A DNA stretch of 64,000 nt, from positions 186,001 to 250,000 of the forward strand of contig JBGAOY010000005.1 in assembly GCA_044221555.1 (NCBI GenBank), written 5' to 3'. The DNA is from JAEUJM01 sp044221555 (lineage in GTDB: Bacteria > Actinomycetota > Acidimicrobiia > Acidimicrobiales > DATDAH01). Below the pieces are notes generated by a model. The model was not told the origin of the DNA. It saw nothing but the letters and a program-made list of their open reading frames with translations, and did not search any database. Made by a program: the position numbers and the translations under genes. Shown here piece after piece: positions 8,112 through 17,392 of the stretch. How positions within the stretch are numbered: position 1 is the first letter of the stretch; every line of letters starts with the position of its first letter.

Positions 8112-9200
8112 ATGGACCTGACGGTTGGGGCGATCCCGTTCTACTTCTCCAGCATGGGCGCCGAGGCGTGGTACCTGAAACGGCGAGCCGAGCGCGAGGG
8201 CCCGTCGAGCTCCGACTACGAGCGGGACGACACCTTGGCGAACCTGGCCATGGGTGTGCTCAGCCTCACGGTGCCGCTGGCCACCCGGGCGCTGTCGGAG
8301 CGCATCGCTCCCCAACGCGGGAAGATCGGCAAGGGCATCGTCGCCCTGGCCGCCGGCGCCGCCGCGGTCACCACGTGGGCCGACCGTCGGGCGCGGCGGG
8401 CCGCCACCGAGGAGGAGCGCGAGCAGGCCCGGGCCATCGCCCGCGTCGGCGGCCCGGTGGCGATCGTGGCGGGCGGCGTGGCCGCCACCACGGCCCTGAC
8501 CTCGGCCACCAGCGCGAAGCGGCTGTGGGCCAGCCGCCACCGGCGCGGTCGCGACCTGGGCACCGGAGCGGTGGCGCTTGCCGCGGCCATCGCCGGGTGG
8601 GACTTCGTCTACTACTGGAACCACCGCTTCGACCACGAGTCCCGGTACCTGTGGGCCTACCACGTGGCCCACCACTCCTCCGAGCGCTACAACCTGTCGA
8701 CCGCGCTGCGCCAGCCCGTGGCCGAGTTCCTGAACACGAGCGTGCCCTACGGCGCGCTCTGCCTCGTGGGCGTGCGGCCGGCGCTGATCGAGAAGGCCCG
8801 CCAGGTGAACCTGCTCTACCAGTACTGGATCCACACCGATGCCATCAAGCGCATCGGGCCGGCCGAGGAGGTGCTCAACACACCGTCGCACCATCGTGTG
8901 CACCACGGCAGCAACAGCCGCTACATCGACCGCAACCACGGATCGATCCTCATCGTGTGGGACCGGCTGTTCGGCACGTTCGAACGAGAGGACGCCGACG
9001 ACCCCGTGGTCTACGGCCTCACCAAGAACATCGAGTCCGACAACCCGGTCCGGATCATCGACCACGAGTACCTCGACATCGTGCGCGACGTGGCCGACTC
9101 GACCACCTGGCGCGACCGTCTGTCGTTCGTCCTCCGCGGCCCCGGCTGGGCCTACGCCCGCCGAGCCGAGCTCGACGCCGACGCCGTACCAGCGGCTTAA
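8112..9200 (+). CDS. Sterol desaturase / fatty acid hydroxylase family membrane protein
   Basis: Membrane-bound di-iron oxygenase-type protein of about 360 residues. The N-terminal half has several hydrophobic helices (about 45-65, 72-88, 112-135 and 155-175). The C-terminal half carries the histidine clusters of the family: HRFDHE, HVAHHSSERYN and HHRVHHG, with a further His in DRNHGSI. Such enzymes hydroxylate or desaturate lipids; the substrate here is unknown. ATG 8112 is preferred to the overlapping GTG 8109 because a GACAAT -10-like box lies exactly six bases before it. The gene ends just before the lower-GC accessory island. Confidence 0.85.
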   Translation: MDLTVGAIPFYFSSMGAEAWYLKRRAEREGPSSSDYERDDTLANLAMGVLSLTVPLATRALSERIAPQRGKIGKGIVALAAGAAAVTTWADRRARRAATEEEREQARAIARVGGPVAIVAGGVAATTALTSATSAKRLWASRHRRGRDLGTGAVALAAAIAGWDFVYYWNHRFDHESRYLWAYHVAHHSSERYNLSTALRQPVAEFLNTSVPYGALCLVGVRPALIEKARQVNLLYQYWIHTDAIKRIGPAEEVLNTPSHHRVHHGSNSRYIDRNHGSILIVWDRLFGTFEREDADDPVVYGLTKNIESDNPVRIIDHEYLDIVRDVADSTTWRDRLSFVLRGPGWAYARRAELDADAVPAA

Positions 9201-9385
9201 CGGGAGCTGGTCCGGTCAATACAGCTCTTTCCGACGAGCGGCTGCAGCAGCTTCGGGACCGGCCGGCTGGCGCTCCCACTTAACACACCGATCAGATCGG
9301 CACCGAGCTGACTCAACACCGTGTCGAAAAGTCATCGCCGACCTTCGCTTTCCATCTGAGCACAGACTCGTGGCTGTCGCTGACG

Positions 9386-9391
9386 TAGCGT
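9386..9391 (+). promoter_or_regulatory. -10 box of the Shango-like operon
   Basis: TAGCGT six bases before GTG 9398, inside the 197-base gap after the sterol-desaturase gene. That gap holds nothing else recognisable. Confidence 0.5.
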
Positions 9392-9397
9392 TGGGTT

Positions 9398-10090
9398 GTG
9401 AACCTCTTCGAGGCGGCGGCAATACAGCTTGAGGGCAACTGGAGACCAGCGGATCCAACTTCACCTGACCCTCAGCGCCGAACTGTATGGCGGGGCCTCG
9501 TCCTGGCGCTTGGGTGTGACCCGAGGACGACTCCCGTGGCGTACCGCGAGCACGAGGATCTCGCAATGCGTCTTCGTGACGCTAGGGCTGTGCTCGAGGA
9601 TCTGACCCAGTGCCCGCTCGAGCTCTGGGATAGCGACCCGGCCACAACGAGGACAGACGTTCGACGAATCCTTGACCAAGCCTCGATAGAAGCAGACATC
9701 CAGGTGCCAGATCGACCGTCGTTGTGGCCATGGTGTGACCCCAAGAAGCAGAAGACATGCATCATGCCCGCCGTGCTGTTCGGCGCCTTCGCGGCACTTA
9801 CGTTGGAGCACGAGAGCAAGAGTCTCGCCGACTTGATCGCCCAGCACAGCATCGATACAGGACGAGATCCTTGGGCGCTGCTCGCCCAGGTCGGACGACT
9901 CGTCGGATCGGCGATGGACGCTGATGTTCCGACGCTTCGTGACCATCTCGACGCCAAGTGGCGCGCAGAAATCGGGACTCCGGCACCGGGCAGGTTCATC
10001 GCCGAGCTCAGCATGAACGGCGCCGGCTCAGGCAAGGAGCTGGTCGCCGGCATCAGAGCGACTGCGGGGCCGGCCTGCCCTGGGGTGTGA
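9398..10090 (+). CDS. Unknown 230-residue protein at the head of the Shango-like operon
   Basis: I do not recognise this family. It is soluble, with no signal peptide or membrane segment, and looks mostly alpha-helical: REHEDLAMRLRDARAVLEDL, DVRRILDQASIEADI, AAVLFGAFAALTLEHESKSLADLIAQ-type helices and DVPTLRDHLDAKWRAEI. A short Cys-containing patch (WPWCDPKKQKTC) sits near the middle. Base composition is lower in GC than the flanking genes. A -10 box six bases before GTG 9398 marks the start, and the TerB gene begins 105 bases after its stop; that gap holds a small hairpin (TCTCG-TTTG-CGAGA at 10095-10108). Position suggests an accessory or sensor role in the defence operon, but this is inference. 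Confidence 0.7.
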   Translation: MNLFEAAAIQLEGNWRPADPTSPDPQRRTVWRGLVLALGCDPRTTPVAYREHEDLAMRLRDARAVLEDLTQCPLELWDSDPATTRTDVRRILDQASIEADIQVPDRPSLWPWCDPKKQKTCIMPAVLFGAFAALTLEHESKSLADLIAQHSIDTGRDPWALLAQVGRLVGSAMDADVPTLRDHLDAKWRAEIGTPAPGRFIAELSMNGAGSGKELVAGIRATAGPACPGV

Positions 10091-10195
10091 GGCCTCTCGT
10101 TTGCGAGAAGGCAGCGAGCGATTATCTGAGATGTCACAGTGGACAGCGATGGTGGCAACGGTGGATATCGACGGCGCATCTAGGGGGACTCGCTG

Positions 10196-12406
10196 ATGTT
10201 TCGGCGGCGCGTGCAGTCCAATCTGCGGCCCACTGGGCAGTATCCCCGACAAGTCGTTCAAGCCAGACCTCTGCAGACTCGGGCACGGCCCGCTGCGCCG
10301 AGCGGCGGCTGGCTACCCAAAGGCGCTGTCGCCATTGTGGCAGGAAGGCAGATACCTGGCGGAATGGTCTACGTGGGTACTGGCTTGGCATCGGCAGCGG
10401 GCCACAGCGTTGAGCCGTCCCTGATCGATCCGCGGCTGGGGGTCGACTGGACGCGACCTGATTGGCAAGGGCTGGGCCTCAATTACTGGCCGTCGTACGA
10501 CCGCATCCCCGAGCAGAGCCGTGCCGCGTATCTGAGCTGGCTCGCCGGGAGCCGCGACCAGCCGATCCAGATCGGTTATGTGTTCTTGTACTTCTACGGG
10601 CTCGAACGCCGGGCGATCGCCGATCTCCGGATGTCTACGACCGAGCCAGAGCTGGCAGTCCTCGTCGCTGAGGTCAACCAGCTACTGGCCATCTACGGGC
10701 CGGCGTCGAATTCGTTCGATTCGTACGCCAGGAGCTTTCTCGACCTCCTGACTGCGATGAAGGCGGTTCACGAGCCGATCTCGCCTCCGGGCCACCGCAC
10801 TCTCAAGCGGTCGTGGGAGGTCCCGCTGACGGTCAGGATCGGGTTGGGGCGGTTCGTCGCCGCAGGTCGTCCGATACCGGCAAGTTGGGCTCTCAGCCTC
10901 GTCCGCACGCATCCCGAGGGGAACTTGCGCACCCCTGCCAAGCGCTGCCCCGACGAGTTCGATTCGTTGTTCAAGCTGCGCTACGTCGCCAAGTACGGCG
11001 ATGGGATGGTTGTCCACGCGCCGAAGGCCGTTGTGAGCGTCACCTACCGCCCGGCGTCGGCGGGGTTCCGCGGTCAGATCCATCACCGTCTGGGCGCCAT
11101 GCCTGACATAACCGGTCTGACCGGTCCGATCAACAAGCTGCGTGACATCGCTGGGACCTGCACGGACGAGCTCGACGCCTACAGCCGGTTCGTGGGCCGC
11201 CACCCGGAGTCTGCAGGCTCCCCGCGGGCCGCTGGGCTGCTTCCCGCAGATCTCGTCGCCGGCGGTTCGAGCGAGCCCATCGGTCGGGTCCGCGCCTGGG
11301 TCGAAGGCCACATCGCAGGTGGGGCGTCGGTTGTGTCGTTCGACGAGCTCGTGCAGCTCTGGTCATCTGGACATCACTCCAAGCTGATGAAGGCCGACGC
11401 GGTGAGCATCGCCAGCCTGGTCGACAAGTTTGGGGCGGGCGTCGAGCCCGACGTCCGGTTCGGGGCGGCCACCCCCAAGCCTGGATCGGCCGCAGTGCTG
11501 TTCCCGCAAGCCGCCGGCGCGCCGGCGGCACCGTCGCCGGGTTATGCAGCGGCAGCGACGCTCGTGCACCTCACCGCGGTCGTAGCCGCCGCTGACGGTT
11601 CGGTATCGGCGCGCGAGCGTGCTCAGGTCGCTGAGCACATCGAGACGGTGCTCGGTCTCAACGAGTTCGAGCGCCGCCGGCTCAACGCCCACTTGTTGTG
11701 GTTGACCGCAGGCAAGCCGGCGCTCGGAGGCATGAAGCGCCGCCTCGAAGCACTGACCACGCCGCAACGGGCCTCGATCGGCCGTCTGTTGGTCGACGTC
11801 GCCGCCGCTGACGGGCAGGTGACCCCCGACGAGATCGCGACGTTGACCAAGGTGTACAAGCTCCTTGGGCTCGACGAAGCCGACGTGTACCGCACCATCC
11901 ACGCGTTGGCATCGGGCGATGCCGCGCCGAGCACGGTGCGACAAGCCGAGCCCGAGAAGCGTTGGACCATCCCCACCGCACCCGTAGGCGACAAGAGCGC
12001 CAGCCGTCCTGTTGTTGTGCAACTGGATCCGGAGGTGGTCGCCGCCCGGCTGGCCGAAACGGCGACGGTCACCGCACTGCTCGCCGACATCTTCACCGAC
12101 GACGAGCCCGAGACAGAGCCTGAGGCCGCACCGAGCGCAGATGCGTGCATCGCCGAAGTTGCCGATGGCATCGCGATCGAGGGTCTCGACGGCGCACACG
12201 GCGCGCTTGCTGACCGGCTGCGGACCAGGTCGTCCTGGGACCGAACGGAGGTCGACGAGATCGCCACTTCCCTGGGTCTACCTCTCCTGGATGGCGCGCT
12301 GGACCGGATCAACGAGGCCGCGCTCGATCTGTGCGGCGATCCCCTGGTCGAGGGCGATGACCCGCTCGAGATCAACGACTACGCCGTGGAGGAGCTGTTT
12401 CGATGA
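10196..12406 (+). CDS. sngA: TerB-N / TerB / TerB-C protein, SngA-like
   Basis: A 736-residue protein of the TerB superfamily. A TerB-N region (about residues 38-190) is recognisable from VAGRQIPGGMVYVG, EPSLIDP, YWPSYDRIP and IGYVFLYFYGLERRAI. A central TerB metal-binding helical domain (about 445-570) has VVAAADGSVSARERAQV and VAAADGQVTPDEIATL. The C-terminal part (about 600-736) resembles TerB-C. A TerB protein followed by an ATPase and a helicase is the composition of the anti-phage system Shango, so this is its SngA-type component. An AGGGGG Shine-Dalgarno-like run lies eight bases before ATG 10196. The stop overlaps the next start (ATGA), indicating translational coupling. The gene name rests on order and domains, not on alignment. 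Confidence 0.85.
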   Translation: MFRRRVQSNLRPTGQYPRQVVQARPLQTRARPAAPSGGWLPKGAVAIVAGRQIPGGMVYVGTGLASAAGHSVEPSLIDPRLGVDWTRPDWQGLGLNYWPSYDRIPEQSRAAYLSWLAGSRDQPIQIGYVFLYFYGLERRAIADLRMSTTEPELAVLVAEVNQLLAIYGPASNSFDSYARSFLDLLTAMKAVHEPISPPGHRTLKRSWEVPLTVRIGLGRFVAAGRPIPASWALSLVRTHPEGNLRTPAKRCPDEFDSLFKLRYVAKYGDGMVVHAPKAVVSVTYRPASAGFRGQIHHRLGAMPDITGLTGPINKLRDIAGTCTDELDAYSRFVGRHPESAGSPRAAGLLPADLVAGGSSEPIGRVRAWVEGHIAGGASVVSFDELVQLWSSGHHSKLMKADAVSIASLVDKFGAGVEPDVRFGAATPKPGSAAVLFPQAAGAPAAPSPGYAAAATLVHLTAVVAAADGSVSARERAQVAEHIETVLGLNEFERRRLNAHLLWLTAGKPALGGMKRRLEALTTPQRASIGRLLVDVAAADGQVTPDEIATLTKVYKLLGLDEADVYRTIHALASGDAAPSTVRQAEPEKRWTIPTAPVGDKSASRPVVVQLDPEVVAARLAETATVTALLADIFTDDEPETEPEAAPSADACIAEVADGIAIEGLDGAHGALADRLRTRSSWDRTEVDEIATSLGLPLLDGALDRINEAALDLCGDPLVEGDDPLEINDYAVEELFR

Positions 12407-13797
12407 CCGACACCAGCGCCGGATCCGAACGGATCCGGCCCCGAGATCGAAACGCCATCTTGCAGTCACTGCGCGCCGGGGTGGTGCCTCGCACCGGTCA
12501 GCACCTCATCCAGGTCGGGCGGGCCAACGAAGTGGCCGCGCTAGTCGCCGACATCGACCGGATCGCGGACGGCGGCTCGGCCATCCGGTTCGCCATCGGC
12601 GAGTACGGGGCCGGCAAGAGCTTCTTCTTGAACCTCATCCGGACCGTCGCGCTCGAGCGCAAGCTCGTCACCGTCCACGCCGACCTCTCCCCCGACCGTC
12701 GCCTCCACGCCACCGGCGGCCAAGCAAGAAGCCTCTACGCAGAACTGATGCGAAACCTCGCCACCCGGGCCAAGCCCGACGGGGCAGCCATGCCATCGGT
12801 GGTCGAACGCTTCGTCACCGACAGCCTCAACACCGCCCGCGAACGCGACACCGCCCCCGAAGTCGTGATCCGCGAACGGCTCGCCGCACTGCAAGAGCTC
12901 ACCGGCGGCTACGACTTCGCTGAGGTCGTGGCCGCCTACTGGCGCGGTCACGACACTGGCAACGAACAACTCAAGGCCGACGCCGTGCGTTGGCTGCGCG
13001 GCGAGTTCGCCACCCGCACCGACGCACGCTCTGCGCTCGGAGTGCGGACGATCATCGACGACGCGTCGTTCTACGACCACCTCAAGCTGCTCGCCCGGTT
13101 CGTCCGGCTCGCCGGGTTCAGCGGCGTGCTCGTCTGCCTCGACGAGCTCGTCAACCTCTACAAGCTGGCCAACACCCAGGCCCGTAACGCCAACTACGAA
13201 CAGATCCTGCGCATATTGAACGACTGCCTGCAGGGCAGCGCCGCCGGGCTCGGGTTCGTCTTTGGCGGGACACCCGACATGCTGCTCGACACCCGCCGAG
13301 GCATGTACTCCTACTCGGCGCTGCAGAGCCGACTCGCCGAGAACACCTTCGCCACCGCAGGACTTGTCGACTTCTCCGGGCCGGTCCTTCGCCTCGCCAG
13401 CCTCACACCTGAAGACCTGTTCGTGCTCCTCGGCAAGCTCCGCCACGTGTACGCCGCGGGCGAACGCACCGCTTACCTCGTCGACGACGCCGGCATCACC
13501 GCGTTCATGACCCACTGCCAGACCCGCGTCGGTGAGGCCTACTTCCGGACCCCCCGCACCACCATCAAGGAGTTCGTCAACCTCCTCGCCGTGCTCGAAC
13601 AGAACCCCGGCGTCAACTGGACCGACCTGGTGGCCCGCGTCGAGCTCGCCCCCGAGTCCAACCCGGACCTCGAACCACTTGAAGACGAACCCGTCTCCGC
13701 GTCCCCACCCGCGACCCCACCGACTGCGGCACCGGCGCCGGGGCCCGCGATCCATCTCCCGGATAGCGACGATGACCTCACCTCATTCCGCCTCTGA
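12403..13797 (+). CDS. sngB: DUF2791 / BREX-type P-loop ATPase, SngB-like
   Basis: A 464-residue AAA-type ATPase of the DUF2791 family, the family that also provides BrxD in some BREX systems. The Walker A is GEYGAGKSF with Lys72, and the Walker B is VLVCLDELVNLY with Asp247-Glu248. A sensor-like stretch (LGFVFGGTPDML) and a C-terminal helical region (RTPRTTIKEFVNLLAVL) follow. The last 60 residues are an acidic, Pro/Ala-rich tail. It overlaps the TerB gene by four bases and its 3' end overlaps the helicase start by 26 bases. No PglX or PglZ is nearby, so this is not BREX; the TerB-ATPase-helicase trio fits Shango. ATP hydrolysis probably powers or gates the helicase partner (inference). Confidence 0.88.
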   Translation: MTDTSAGSERIRPRDRNAILQSLRAGVVPRTGQHLIQVGRANEVAALVADIDRIADGGSAIRFAIGEYGAGKSFFLNLIRTVALERKLVTVHADLSPDRRLHATGGQARSLYAELMRNLATRAKPDGAAMPSVVERFVTDSLNTARERDTAPEVVIRERLAALQELTGGYDFAEVVAAYWRGHDTGNEQLKADAVRWLRGEFATRTDARSALGVRTIIDDASFYDHLKLLARFVRLAGFSGVLVCLDELVNLYKLANTQARNANYEQILRILNDCLQGSAAGLGFVFGGTPDMLLDTRRGMYSYSALQSRLAENTFATAGLVDFSGPVLRLASLTPEDLFVLLGKLRHVYAAGERTAYLVDDAGITAFMTHCQTRVGEAYFRTPRTTIKEFVNLLAVLEQNPGVNWTDLVARVELAPESNPDLEPLEDEPVSASPPATPPTAAPAPGPAIHLPDSDDDLTSFRL

Positions 13798-16700
13798 ACG
13801 ATCGGGAGCGTTCGACCGGCTCCACTCCACGATGCAGCGTTGGATCTGGGACCAAGGATGGACGTCGCTCCACGACGCCCAGGAACAAGCGATCGGCCCG
13901 ATCCTCGACGGGAACCGCGATGTCATCATCTCGGCAGCGACCGCGGCGGGGAAGACCGAAGCGGCGTTCCTGCCGATCTGCTCGGCCATCGCCACCGACA
14001 CCGACCAAACCGCCGCCTCCGACGACGACCCCTGGACGTCGCACGATCCATGGTCGGAACTGACGGCCGCCGCTGTGACCGGGATCCAGGTGCTGTACCT
14101 GTCACCGCTCAAGGCATTGATCAACGATCAATACGACCGGCTCGACCGACTCTGCGACACCGCCCACGTCGCCGTGCACCGCTGGCACGGCGACGTAGCC
14201 GACGACTCCAAGAAGAAGGCCCTCGCCGACCCAAGCGGCGTTCTGCTCATCACACCCGAGAGCCTCGAGGCGCTCTTCGTGAACCGCGGCACCCAAGTCC
14301 CCACCCTCCTTGGTGGGCTCCGATACGTCGTCGTCGACGAACTGCACTCGTTCCTGGCCACTCCACGCGGCGCCCAGCTCCAATCGCTGCTGAACCGGGT
14401 CGAACTCGCGATCCGTCGGCGGCCGCCACGCATCGGACTGTCCGCCACCCTCGGCGACATGGATGCCGCAGCCGCCTTCCTTCGCCCGAACGCCCCCGAC
14501 GGCGTCGCGCTCATCAAGAGCACGAGCGACGGCCAGGAGATCCGGCTCCAGGTCCGCGGCTACCGCGCCGCCGACCCGCTGCTGTCCCAGAAAGGCGCCG
14601 CCGCGGAAGCCGCCGGCCGATCAGTCACCGTCGAAGAGACCACCGACGGCGACCAACTCGCGATCGCCGAGCACCTCTTCCGCACCTTGCGCGGCACCGA
14701 CAACCTCGTGTTCGCCAACCGGCGACGCGATGTCGAGATCTACGCCGACCTACTCGCCAACCGCTGCGAAACCGAGCGATTGCCCAATGAGTTCTTCCCA
14801 CACCACGGCAGCCTCAGCCGCGAGATGCGCGAGGACGTAGAGCGCTTCCTCAAGGACCGCACCCGACCCGTCACCGTCGTGTGCACCTCGACACTCGAGA
14901 TGGGCATCGACATCGGATCCATGACTTCCGTCGCCCAGATCGGCACTCCCCCATCAGTCGCGGCGCTGCGCCAGCGGCTCGGTCGATCCGGCCGACGAGA
15001 CGAACCGTCGACCCTGCGCGCTTACATCACCGAGGACGAACTCGACGGCAAGTCCACCCTCGTCGACGAACTCCGGTGTGGTCTCGTTCAAACCACTGCG
15101 ATGGTTGAACTGCTGCTCGACCGCTGGGTCGAACCACCAGCTGACCCTGGCCTGAACCTCTCGACTCTGATCCAACAGATTCTGTCGGTTATCGCGCAAC
15201 ACGGCGGCGCCACCGCCGCCGAGATCCACCAGGCGTTGTGCGGACCGGGCCCCTTCGACCTGGTCGACCCGCAACGTTTCTCCCGACTGCTGCGAGCGAT
15301 GGCCAGCAAAGACCTCATCACCCAGGCCTCCGACGGCACGCTCCTGCACGGCCGCGACGGCGAACGCGCCGTCAACCACTACTCCTTCTACGCCGCATTC
15401 AAGACCCCCCAGGAATGGCGCCTCGTGGCCCACGGCCGACCTCTCGGCACCCTGCCGATCGACCACCCCATCATCGAGGGCGCCTTCCTCATCTTCAGCG
15501 GACGCCGCTGGAAGATCACCGGCATCGACGCCAAGTCCCGCGTCATCGAGCTCACACGCGCCCACGGCGGCAAACCACCCATGTTCGGCGGCGAAGGCGC
15601 CACCGTCGGCGACCGAGTCCGCCAACAGATGGTCCGCGTCTATCAAGCCGACAGTGTCCCGCCATGGCTGGACCGCTCCGCCGCCGAGCTGCTCGCCGAA
15701 GGCCGCGCCGCATGGCACCGCCACGACCTCGCCACCACCCCAGTGCTCCGATCCGGCAACGACACCCTCGTGTTCCCCTGGCTCGGGGACGGTGCGCTTG
15801 TCACCACGTCCCTGGCGCTCGCCTCGGCCGGGATCGAGTCCGCTCCGGAAGGCCCATCATTGCGGGTCTTCGACTGCCGGCCCGAGCAGGTCCAAGCCGC
15901 TGCCGAGGCCCTGCTGGGCGGCGACCAGGCGCTCGATCCGCTGACGCTCGCCCGAGAGCTCGAGAACACCGACATCGACAAGTGGGACTACGTCCTCGAT
16001 CCCGACCTCGCCGCCGAGGCAACCGCCGCACGCCTGCTCGACACCGCCGGCGCCGAAATCATCCTCTCCATCATCCAAGAGGCCACCGCCGGCGACACCA
16101 CCACCCCTCCAGCCGATGCTCCTCGCCCCAGAACTCGTGGCGGCTTCGCTTCGACCGAGTTCTGCGTGGTTGATCTCGAGACAACCGGCTTCAGTCCCCG
16201 CCTCGGAGATCGCGTCGTCGAGATCGCCACCACCAGAGTCCGGGGCGACGGAACCGTCGTCGACGAGTGGTCCACGCTCGTCAACCCCGAGCGCGACATC
16301 GGCGCCACACACATCCACGGCATCGCCGCTGGCGACGTCCTCGACGCCCCAACCTTCGCCGAGATCTCAGGCGACGTGCTCCAGCGACTCGACGGAGCCG
16401 TCCTCACCGCCCACAACCTGCGGTTCGACCGAGACTTCCTCACCGCCGAACTCGACCGCAGCGGCCATTCGCTGCCAGCCGTGCCGTCGTTGTGCACCCT
16501 CGGGCTCGTAACCCGACTCGACCCCGCCACCGCCAGCCGCAAGCTCGCCGTCTGCTGCGCCCGCATCGGCCATGCCATCCCCCACGAACACGCCGCCCTG
16601 CACGACGCACGAGCTGCCGCCGCACTCCTCCTCGCCTATCTCCCCGTCGCCGAACGAGTGGGTGCCAACGAACTCCGCCAACTCGGCTGCGACCCAAGCA

Positions 16701-17392
16701 CCTGGCCCACATCGTGGCCATCGGCGCCCACCTCCGGTCGACGCCACGAACGCGGCGCTGCAGTCGCGCGCCTCGACGACCAAGCCAGCTATCTCGCCAG
16801 CCTCGTCGCCCGCCTCGACAACGCCGGGAGCAGCGACCCCGACATCGCCGCCTACCACGACGTCCTCGACCGGGCTCTCGAAGACCGCCGCATCACCGAG
16901 CTCGAAGCCCAAGTCCTCAACGACACCGCCGTCGCCTGGGGCCTCACCGCCGCCCAGGTCCAGGCCGCCCACCGCTCCTACCTCGAGGCCCTCGCCACGG
17001 CTGCGCTCGCCGACAACATCATCACCGACCTCGAACGAGCCGACATCGAACTCGTCGCCCGTCTCTTGAACACCGAGGTACCAGACCTCGCCGAACCTGC
17101 AGACGGGGCACCGGCACCACCGACACCGAGCTCACTCGTCGGACAATCTGTCTGCTTCACCGGTGCGCTCGTCGGCACGTTGTCTGGCGAGCCGATCACC
17201 CGCGAGGTCGCCCAGGGTCTCGCCGCGGAGGCAGGCCTTGTCGTGAAGAAGAACGTCTCAAAGGGCCTCGACCTCCTTGTCATCGCTGACCCCGACAGCC
17301 AATCCGGCAAGGCGACGAGGGCCCGGGAACTCGGAACGCGGGTGCTGGCCGAGGCGGTCTTCTGGCAGGCCATCGGGGCACCGGTCACGTAA
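13772..17392 (+). CDS. sngC: Lhr-type helicase fused to DnaQ exonuclease, TerB-like segment and BRCT; SngC-like
   Basis: A 1206-residue multidomain protein. The SF2 helicase (about 1-790) has a Q-motif region, Walker A ATAAGKT (Lys61), DELH box at 189-192, GLSATLGD, and QRLGRSGRR at 401-409, with an Lhr/BrxHI-type C-terminal region. A DEDDh 3'-5' exonuclease domain follows (about 797-960), with Asp801 and Glu803 in DLETTG, Asp886 in RFDRDFL, and His940/Asp945 in HAALHDA, all intact. Residues of about 1005-1105 are a TerB-like helical segment (DRRITELEAQVLNDTAVAWGL) and about 1120-1206 a BRCT domain (SVCFTGALVGT). The long open frame starts further left in another gene's frame; ATG 13772, 26 bases inside the ATPase gene, gives the natural N-terminus. 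The helicase fits SngC of Shango. The nuclease-BRCT extension is unusual and suggests direct DNA degradation. Confidence 0.88.
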   Translation: MTSPHSASERSGAFDRLHSTMQRWIWDQGWTSLHDAQEQAIGPILDGNRDVIISAATAAGKTEAAFLPICSAIATDTDQTAASDDDPWTSHDPWSELTAAAVTGIQVLYLSPLKALINDQYDRLDRLCDTAHVAVHRWHGDVADDSKKKALADPSGVLLITPESLEALFVNRGTQVPTLLGGLRYVVVDELHSFLATPRGAQLQSLLNRVELAIRRRPPRIGLSATLGDMDAAAAFLRPNAPDGVALIKSTSDGQEIRLQVRGYRAADPLLSQKGAAAEAAGRSVTVEETTDGDQLAIAEHLFRTLRGTDNLVFANRRRDVEIYADLLANRCETERLPNEFFPHHGSLSREMREDVERFLKDRTRPVTVVCTSTLEMGIDIGSMTSVAQIGTPPSVAALRQRLGRSGRRDEPSTLRAYITEDELDGKSTLVDELRCGLVQTTAMVELLLDRWVEPPADPGLNLSTLIQQILSVIAQHGGATAAEIHQALCGPGPFDLVDPQRFSRLLRAMASKDLITQASDGTLLHGRDGERAVNHYSFYAAFKTPQEWRLVAHGRPLGTLPIDHPIIEGAFLIFSGRRWKITGIDAKSRVIELTRAHGGKPPMFGGEGATVGDRVRQQMVRVYQADSVPPWLDRSAAELLAEGRAAWHRHDLATTPVLRSGNDTLVFPWLGDGALVTTSLALASAGIESAPEGPSLRVFDCRPEQVQAAAEALLGGDQALDPLTLARELENTDIDKWDYVLDPDLAAEATAARLLDTAGAEIILSIIQEATAGDTTTPPADAPRPRTRGGFASTEFCVVDLETTGFSPRLGDRVVEIATTRVRGDGTVVDEWSTLVNPERDIGATHIHGIAAGDVLDAPTFAEISGDVLQRLDGAVLTAHNLRFDRDFLTAELDRSGHSLPAVPSLCTLGLVTRLDPATASRKLAVCCARIGHAIPHEHAALHDARAAAALLLAYLPVAERVGANELRQLGCDPSTWPTSWPSAPTSGRRHERGAAVARLDDQASYLASLVARLDNAGSSDPDIAAYHDVLDRALEDRRITELEAQVLNDTAVAWGLTAAQVQAAHRSYLEALATAALADNIITDLERADIELVARLLNTEVPDLAEPADGAPAPPTPSSLVGQSVCFTGALVGTLSGEPITREVAQGLAAEAGLVVKKNVSKGLDLLVIADPDSQSGKATRARELGTRVLAEAVFWQAIGAPVT

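Noticed and set aside
13532..13771. N-terminal extension of the helicase
   Set aside because: The extra 80 residues are Pro/Ser-rich out-of-frame translation of the ATPase gene. ATG 13772 gives the family-like start.
12403..17392. BREX system
   Set aside because: The ATPase and helicase resemble BrxD and BrxHI, but no PglX methylase, PglZ phosphatase or BrxC-like large ATPase is present. The TerB partner fits Shango better.
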